Of a stretch of 24,429 nucleotides of DNA, positions 18,319 through 24,429 are shown piece after piece (within the stretch, counting starts at the first letter, position 1; every line of letters begins with the position of its first letter). Source of the stretch: Physocladia obscura. Its lineage: Eukaryota; Chytridiomycota; Chytridiomycetes; Chytridiales; Chytriomycetaceae. Under the pieces are notes generated by a model. The model did not search any database. It worked only from the letters and a program-made list of their open reading frames with translations, and had not been told where the DNA came from. The position numbers were made by a program, and so were the translations under genes. The stretch spans positions 1-24,429 of the forward strand of contig JADGJH010000226.1 in assembly GCA_027596945.1 (NCBI GenBank). Direction: 5' to 3'.

Positions 18319-19590
18319 CCTATAATTTTTTTTGCCGTGTTTTCGTTTGTGTATAAATTTTCTGATTTTCTTTTTTCGTTTTTCATTATTTGCTGGGTGT
18401 AATTTGAATCATTGATATTATCTTCCAAGTCTCCCATCCTCGAGAAACCTATCTGGTCTAAAAACCATGGCTTACAACTGCCCTTTGTATTAATTGGCAT
18501 TTTCACTCTTTGTGAGCTGTTTAGTTAATAAATTTAAAATTCAAAAATTCAAAAAATATTTTTTTTCGCGAAATCATGTCAAATTCCATGTTAAAAAGCA
18601 TAAGCACAATGAGAAACAGTGCTGAGTGTTGCAAGAGTTTTTGGCTCAAAATGTTCTTTCCAACCTCCGCATTAATTTGCAAACTGTTATCACCTTCGCG
18701 GTCATTTTCGCGTCTGTCTATTTGCCATTTTCATAATTCCAGCTTACTTCAATAAATTGTTTTCCTCTTCAACGAGTTTTTGTTAGTTTTACCTATTCAA
18801 TCGAAAAACGGTTTCGTTCTTCTGATTGCATTTGAGACAGTTATTGTTGTCGCAAGCTCCAAATCCTCTTGGTATGGTTAAACGGGGGTACTTAATAGCC
18901 GAAACAAGTTTTGGATGCGATAAAGTTAGGGTAGTATACGGATTTAGAATTCGTCAAATTTCGGTATCTTATGTCTATTGGGTGCTCTTTCTCTTGGCGC
19001 GGACTTTCAAATCTTTGTAAATGCATTCATATTTTCGATGAAAATATTTCAACCCTGCGAATAGTTTCGTGGGTAGTTCAAATTCCAAAAAAAAATAATT
19101 TGGTAACAAAAATTCAACAAAAAACGGGGTTATGTAATCCGCAGAGTTCATCATCAAGCTTATCAACAATTCTAGAATCTATAAGGCGTTCAAACGTATT
19201 TATCGACACACTTTTTAGTTATCGATTGTTGAACTTCAATATATCGCACTGATGAAATTTTGTTCGTCGTATTTTCAAAAAAAAAAAAAAAATTTGGGTC
19301 AAATCTCTTCTATTGAATTTCGTCACCGTTATCTCTTTCTAAATAACAGTAAATCTTTGATATTAGATCCAGCTTCATCTTGAGATATGATGAAACAATG
19401 ATTGAATTCAAACGGATTAATCGGAAATTTGATTGATTCGTTCTTATGTTAGTCGTCTTTGTTTGTTCCATAGTCTATTCCCAGATCAGTACAATTTAAA
19501 ACTATTTATAAATAAGAAAAAATAACTTGTAGAATCTGTTGGTTTCCTTCTTGCTAAATCTCAAAAATTTATCCTAAAAAGACAGAAAAA
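18319..19590. other. Intergenic stretch, 1.27 kb
   Basis: AT-rich with poly-A and poly-T runs (for example 19276-19292). Several frames of about 60-90 codons occur but none resembles a known protein or has supporting splice signals. It must hold the promoter of the gene starting at 19591. Confidence 0.5.
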
Positions 19591-21594
19591 ATGTGTGTGA
19601 TAGAAGCCACAGAATCGTCAGCGCCAACAGCCGAGCTAAAAGCTTCAAGAACAACAGAGTTTTATTCTGTCTACGGATCGCAGAAGCCGGAACAACATCC
19701 GCACTACCCAGTTTTGCCCTTTGCAATGAATAATGATGTTATCTCAATATCTTCTTCTCCGGTTACTCAGCCGTCTTCTTCTCCACCGTTATTAAAGCGA
19801 GATATGACTCCAGTTCACGTAGATTCGTTTTCTCCAACGTCAACATCTTCGGCGTTTTCCAAATCAGAGTACGATGCCGCCATCAAATTTGACACGAAAC
19901 AACAGCGGGCTGTGCAGGTTTGTTCATCTAGTTATTAGATTTAGATTTAGATTTTCTTTTTCTTTGATCACTTTTTCTCGAATTGGGGAATCGGGTGAAA
20001 AAAAGTTGTTTGTTCCTTTCCAGCCCCAAACAAAAAAGTTTTTTGAAAATTTTCTGACAATTTTTTTTTTCGTCACTTTGTGAAAAAAAATTTTATATAA
20101 ATATCGCAGATTGCATTCATCCTCAAAAGGCGCTTATCGTATGCTTCATTCAAAGTGAAAAACGGGTGGCAAAATGAAACACTTGAAACTGTCTTGAAAC
20201 TCACTGATGAAAGATACCAGAAAATTTCTCTGGAGCGGAAGGAAAAAGAAACCTCATCAATATTGCCAACGAACATAAATGAAAATACTACAAGTAGTGG
20301 CCGTGCTTCAGGGATGGCTATCAAAAGAACGGTTGCAGAGGAATCTTTTCCCGTCTGTAATGACAGCGGCGATCAGAGGCATCCAGAATATTCTTCAAAT
20401 TCATTGAAGAAGACGCGTCTTGAATCATCGAAAGCGATTGCTGGCTGCGCTTTAGGGGTTACTATCAAAGAAATGCTTATTGGTAAATCTTTAACCGACA
20501 ACAGCAGTCAGAAGAGTCAAGAAATTTCTTCAAATTCATTTAAGAAGTCTCGTCTTGGACCATCGGAAGTAACTGATGGCCGCATGTCAGAGATGGCTAT
20601 CAACAGATTAGTTACGGAGGAATCCTCAGCCGTTTACAACGATAACGGTGGCTATGGGAATCAGGAATATTCTTCGAATCCATTGAAGAAAACTGGCACT
20701 GATTCATTGAAAGCAAACAGCGAGTTTCTGAATAAAGTGGAAAAATCCAAACATGTCGCTTGGAATGGAAGCACTCTTTTAGCACCAATTAATTTGTTAA
20801 TCAAGAATCAGCAAGAAAAATTTGGTTCACCTCAAATTCATCAACAATCTGAGAAATTGGCAGTGGCATACAAACTGCATGCTGATGTAGCATCTGCTAC
20901 TTTCGCGCAGCGTTCAACTGTTCCCACTCTAATCGACTCAAAGGCAGCAATAAATTCATTTGTAGTATCACAGTCACAGTCGACTCCAAATAGCATTAGC
21001 CTAGCAGCTATCCAAAATTATAATCAATTACAAACTTCAAAACAAAATTCAACATTTCAGTCATCTTACAACCAATCTTACCAGTTTCAGTCACATCCTG
21101 CCTGCATGACTTCTTCATTAAGCAGCTCTCAATCCCGACCTCCATCTTACGGATATCACGCAACAACCTATCCGCCACCTTCAATCCCAAATTTGCCATC
21201 TTCAACAACCTCAAGCAAATTTCAAACAATTCAAAATTCGACACAAAATTTTTATGAACATCTGCCGTCCCCTTCACAACACTCGCGTCACTTATCTGCA
21301 AGTATATCTGCGCAGTCTCAATATACGCAGTACCAACAGCAACCACAGCAACCACAGCAGTACCAATCGTTAGAGAACAGTTACAAAAAATCTTACGCAG
21401 GGGGACAGGAGGTTTATCAGCCGCAGCACTTGATGCCTTATGATTTCAAAAATGGAAACTCAAACTTTAATAGTTCGGCAGTGGGAAGTGGGATAACGCT
21501 TCGTGACAACAGGCAATACCAGCAAACCCGTCAAGACCAGTATTTGATGAACGAGAAACCTTATATGCATAACCAGTGGCCGTCGTATAAGTGA
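19591..21594 (+). CDS. Whi5/Nrm1-like (GTB-motif) protein with internal repeats, two exons
   Basis: Exon 1 (19591-19917) and exon 2 (20110-21594) join in phase across a 192-base intron (GTTTGT..ATCGCAG), giving 603 residues. Spanning the junction is IAFILKRRLSYASFKVKNGW followed by QNETLETVLKLTDERY (about residues 110-145). It fits the Arg-Leu-x2-Ala-x2-Lys-Val pattern of the fungal Whi5/Nrm1 GTB motif, which binds SBF/MBF-type G1/S transcription factors and represses them. Residues about 173-315 form three imperfect copies of a 45-48-residue unit (MAIKR..EES..ND.G...EYSSNSLKKTRL). The C-terminal half is Ser/Gln/Tyr-rich and disordered (QYQQQPQQPQQYQ), and the N-terminus is Ser/Pro-rich with SP/TP sites. 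The short motif is the only functional clue. The gene is convergent with NSE2, 63 bases apart. Confidence 0.65.
20299..20718 (+). repeat. Three imperfect ~140-base coding repeats
   Basis: Copies begin at 20299, 20443 and 20578, lengths 144, 135 and about 141 bases, each starting with a Gly codon and ending near a Ser-Lys-Ala-type segment. Copies 1 and 3 are closer to each other than to copy 2. Confidence 0.75.
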
Positions 21595-21657
21595 CGAATT
21601 CTATATATTATTTTTTTCCTCCACAAATACAGCTTTTTAAAATTCTTTAAAATTTTT

Positions 21658-22823
21658 CTATTCAACAATTTCCGACGTATCGTTATCCTCCATCTCCTTC
21701 TCTTCCCTTTCTTTCTCCAGCTGCCTGCGAACTCTCCGTTCCAGAACCTTGTCACGTTTCAAATCCGATTTTTTGAGATACTTGTTGCACCCTGCCACGG
21801 GGCATTCAATCTGGGTATAGTTTCCTAAATACGTCATGATTGCTTCACCGAATGAGTGCTTGCAGGCTGAGCTCGTATACGCGATTTCCATTGGTTTCGC
21901 CTTTAGAGAAATGAGTGATTTGTAAATTTTTTTGTGTCCGTAAAAATCTCTTACTCCAATAGGGCATTTGATGTTTAAATGCTCTCCAACAATTGCGAGC
22001 TCCTCATCTTCATCGCCATTTTGAACTACTGCCGAGCCGTCAAATGAAAACGGCTACAGTAATATAATTAAAATAATTGTAATGGTGTGGAAAAAAAAAC
22101 CAAAACAACCTCGTTGTGATGATTAATATCCCAAAGTTTTTCTCTCATCTCGTGATAGGCGGGAAATGTGTGATATTTTTCCTGAAATATTAGACATGAG
22201 AATCATCGTAATTGAGGGTCCTAAAAATTGTTACTTCAGGGGATTTTTTGTTCCATGCTTTGACATCCTTTGCAACAGTTGCATCAAAGTATGCCGAGAA
22301 TCCTAGGACATTTAGCAGCACGTCTTTTTTGGCGCCGTCAAATCGATCAATTAGAGCATCCATATCTGTTGAATCTTTATATATGTATATTTTTAAAACC
22401 AGTGGCAAAAAAATTAAAAAAATTAGAAAAAGTCCCAGCCTCATACCCACAGGATCTGCCGCCGATCCGTCTGCTTTATGGCCCCCGATAAGATTCCGTC
22501 GCATAGTTTCAACAGCAGTTTGCTTCGCTTTTGTAACAACATACGCATCAACAAGCTGTTCAAAGCCCTTCATAAGTTTCATAATCGTTTCGTTCGTCAT
22601 TGGATCAGAGTCGGGATTTGCACTGTAGAGGGCGTCCGCTGGGGTCAAAGTCTAATTAAAAAGAACGAAGGACTTGTGTTTTGTCTTGTTTTCAATCCAC
22701 ACCGAGATCCAGGATTCCGCTTTCACATGAGCTCATTGCTGTTTTGATGTTCTCGGCAACATTGGCTGTGTCGCTGATTGTTTGTGCGAATGCTGTTGAG
22801 AATACGCCAATCGAACGGTTCAT
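21658..22823 (-). CDS. NSE2: E3 SUMO-protein ligase NSE2/MMS21 (SMC5/6 complex), six exons
   Basis: SUMO ligase subunit of the SMC5/6 complex, acting in DNA repair in the nucleus. Exons (minus): 22823-22701, 22651-22447, 22374-22235, 22181-22110, 22053-21955 and 21900-21658, giving 293 residues; all five introns (49-72 bases) end GT..AG. The N-terminal half is helical, as expected for the SMC5-binding part. AYHEMREKLWDINHHNEPF matches the family's YxxxRxxxWxxNHxxEP block. The SP-RING follows: LNIKCPIG, SACKHSFGEAI (Cys, His) and ECPVAGCN (two Cys), then a charged helical tail. All zinc ligands are present. Intron 1 uses a less typical donor (GTGGAT), chosen because it keeps phase; the alternative GTGTGG one base pair earlier breaks it. 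The start at 22823 is the nearest ATG that opens this exon. The adjoining glycosyltransferase ends 62 bases upstream. Confidence 0.86.
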
Positions 22824-22885
22824 TTTTTGTCCGACTTTTTTCCAAAATAAACACAGTGATTCTTGACATTTTTTCAACTCAAAAT

Positions 22886-24259
22886 TCATTCTTCATGGAA
22901 TTCGTTCAAAATGGCATCAACTGCAACTTTAAGTCCAAAACTTCTCATCTTAAACATCATTTTCATGGCCACTTCGGTGAAACGCCGCTCAGTCAACAAT
23001 CTGACCATTTTGGTTGCAACCTCATCAACATCAATAGTCGGAAAGGTTTTGAAAACACGCAATCCTACCCCAAAATCCTGTATACGCTGGGCGAAATCAT
23101 AGCAGTCACTCCATTTCGGTACTCCCAAAATCGGTTTTCCAAAGTAGAGGCCTTCATGGACACCATTTCCACCGCAATGAGAGACAAATACTTTTATGTG
23201 CGGGTGGTTCAACACGGCGAGCTGAGATGGCAGGTAATTGACGATACGGATATTTTCTGGCACTGTTGGAAGAGCTTGATGGTCTGCCAAAGCATTGTTG
23301 GTTTTGAACAGAAATGCGCATTCTGGGAATTTTCGAGACACGATTTTAAATACTGCGAGATACTGTTCAACTGCAGCTTTATCTAGTTTGGTAATTGTGC
23401 CAAGACCAATGAAAACGATTGTTTCATGATCATTTAGCCACGGATCAAAATTGGTGTTATCGAATGTGCTGATCAAAGGACCAGTTGGAATAATATGGTC
23501 ATTTTTTGCGACTGGATACTCAAAATCAAGTATCGTGTTGATGAAAACGCCACGAGAGTGTTGAAAAATTGCAGAATTAGACATATCCCGAAATCTAAGT
23601 GCACTGTCCTTGCTCACTTGATACGCGAGAGTGCCAATGCAATACGCGCCAACAAGAGTCTGCCCAACGATATAGTAGAAATTGCGTAACTTTGTTGCAA
23701 TTGACATTTCCATGCTATATCCTGTTCCTGTTTGGGGATATTTCCAAGCGGCAGCCCAAGTTTGCTCACGAATGATACTCAGCGGGGAGAAGGCCACGTT
23801 GCAGAAAAACGGTACATTCAAATTCATGACAGCACACCGACCTGCAAAAAAAGTGTAATCAACTACAGCAACGTCTGGCTTGTACAGCTCTACGGCATTG
23901 CAAACTGTCTTGTACTCTTCTTTGAAAATGAGCGCGGTGGGGGTGACAGCGGAAATGTTTATCGCGATACTTGCTGGAGGAGCTTCAATGCTTTGTGAAC
24001 TGAATGTACCGGATTTAACACGCGCGAGTGGTGTATCTGGGCCTGTTTTGATTGGACAGAATACCGCGGTTGGGATCATTGCTATCACTCGCGGTTGGTG
24101 CTGGTCGCTTGCTACTATGATGATTCTGATGATGCTGTGGGTAGTTGTCAGCGCCTTAGCAATATGTAGAAGCGGATTTAGTTGTCCGTCGTGCAAGTTG
24201 CTGAGGAACAGAACTGTGTTGGATGGTTTCATTTTTTGATCTTTCTTTTGCCCAGGCAA
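22886..24259 (-). CDS. UDP-glycosyltransferase (GT1 family), unusual active site
   Basis: 457 residues, single exon. GT1 enzymes move sugar from a UDP-sugar to small lipophilic acceptors or sterols. The C-terminal donor-binding signature is clear: IVFIGLGTITKLD (281-293), VPENIRIVNYLPSQLAVL (333-350) and FVSHCGGNGVHEG (358-370) followed by PILGVPKWSDCYDFAQRI. The N-terminal lobe has LHDGQLNPLLHIA (22-34) and Asp134 in VVDYTF. Two positions differ from usual: Gln26 sits where most members have the catalytic His of a G-H-x-x-P motif (His23 lies nearby), and Asp385-Cys386 replaces the terminal Asp-Gln of the signature. No C-terminal membrane anchor or signal peptide is seen, so it is probably cytosolic. 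Met10 (MKPSNTVLFLS) is an equally good start. The acceptor cannot be told. Confidence 0.9.
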   Translation of the reverse strand: MPGQKKDQKMKPSNTVLFLSNLHDGQLNPLLHIAKALTTTHSIIRIIIVASDQHQPRVIAMIPTAVFCPIKTGPDTPLARVKSGTFSSQSIEAPPASIAINISAVTPTALIFKEEYKTVCNAVELYKPDVAVVDYTFFAGRCAVMNLNVPFFCNVAFSPLSIIREQTWAAAWKYPQTGTGYSMEMSIATKLRNFYYIVGQTLVGAYCIGTLAYQVSKDSALRFRDMSNSAIFQHSRGVFINTILDFEYPVAKNDHIIPTGPLISTFDNTNFDPWLNDHETIVFIGLGTITKLDKAAVEQYLAVFKIVSRKFPECAFLFKTNNALADHQALPTVPENIRIVNYLPSQLAVLNHPHIKVFVSHCGGNGVHEGLYFGKPILGVPKWSDCYDFAQRIQDFGVGLRVFKTFPTIDVDEVATKMVRLLTERRFTEVAMKMMFKMRSFGLKVAVDAILNEFHEE

Positions 24260-24356
24260 TCAATGTCCGCCTTTCAAATAAACATTGAAATTGAGCAAAA
24301 AAAGAATTTCATGGATTGAGATATTATCAAGACCAAATTATTTTATTTGTAGATTA

Positions 24357-24429
<73 letters not shown>
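24260..24429. repeat. AT-rich end with (ATT)23 microsatellite at the window edge
   Basis: From 24361 to the last base the sequence is 23 uninterrupted ATT units, preceded by looser ATT-rich DNA. The repeat probably continues past the window. Confidence 0.95.

Noticed and set aside
22778..23386. 202-codon plus frame
   Set aside because: Antisense to the glycosyltransferase, whose motifs are unambiguous.
24361..24429. Terminal (ATT)n considered as telomere
   Set aside because: Fungal telomeres are G-rich; this is a plain trinucleotide microsatellite.

Overview
The window looks like nuclear DNA from a fungus, most likely an early-diverging, chytrid-like one. It is AT-rich, and its genes carry small GT..AG introns (most 46-92 bases, one 192). 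Its housekeeping genes (complex I subunit NDUFA12, ribosome-assembly factor MRT4, SUMO ligase NSE2) are of ordinary eukaryotic type, and one predicted protein has a fungal Whi5/Nrm1-like motif. The chytrid placement is inference; nothing here proves it. All calls come from reading translations and splice signals by eye.

Left part (1-5000): the 3' end of NDUFA12, then about 4.6 kb of very AT-rich, gene-poor DNA. This stretch is not clearly empty. On the minus strand a chain of four exons with matching phases (914-1522) reads as an unrecognised protein, and isolated exon-like patches (about 3319-3500 and 3808-3959) look like decayed or unannotated coding sequence.

Middle (5000-14130): a carbonyl-reductase-like short-chain dehydrogenase and a fungal TPR protein, both on the minus strand. 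Next comes a cluster of four paralogous receptor-like membrane proteins (7993-12980), two on the minus and two on the plus strand, diverging from a shared 1.07 kb gap. Each has a six-cysteine ectodomain, a Thr/Ser-rich stalk, one membrane helix followed by an Arg-rich stop-transfer patch, and a low-complexity cytosolic tail with short motifs shared by some members. I recognise no named family for it; the cysteine spacing resembles PAN/Apple domains. This cluster is the best candidate here for an undescribed system. It is followed by an MRT4 gene with an apparent one-base frameshift and an in-frame TAA.

Right part (14130-24429): a decayed Tc1/mariner transposase, an unrecognised three-exon Ser-rich protein, and a two-exon protein with a Whi5/Nrm1-like motif and three internal repeats. 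That gene converges on a six-exon NSE2/MMS21 SUMO E3 ligase. Last is a family-1 UDP-glycosyltransferase with unusual active-site residues. The window ends inside an (ATT)n microsatellite.

The genes do not form one pathway. The only group whose arrangement suggests a shared role is the four-gene membrane-protein cluster.
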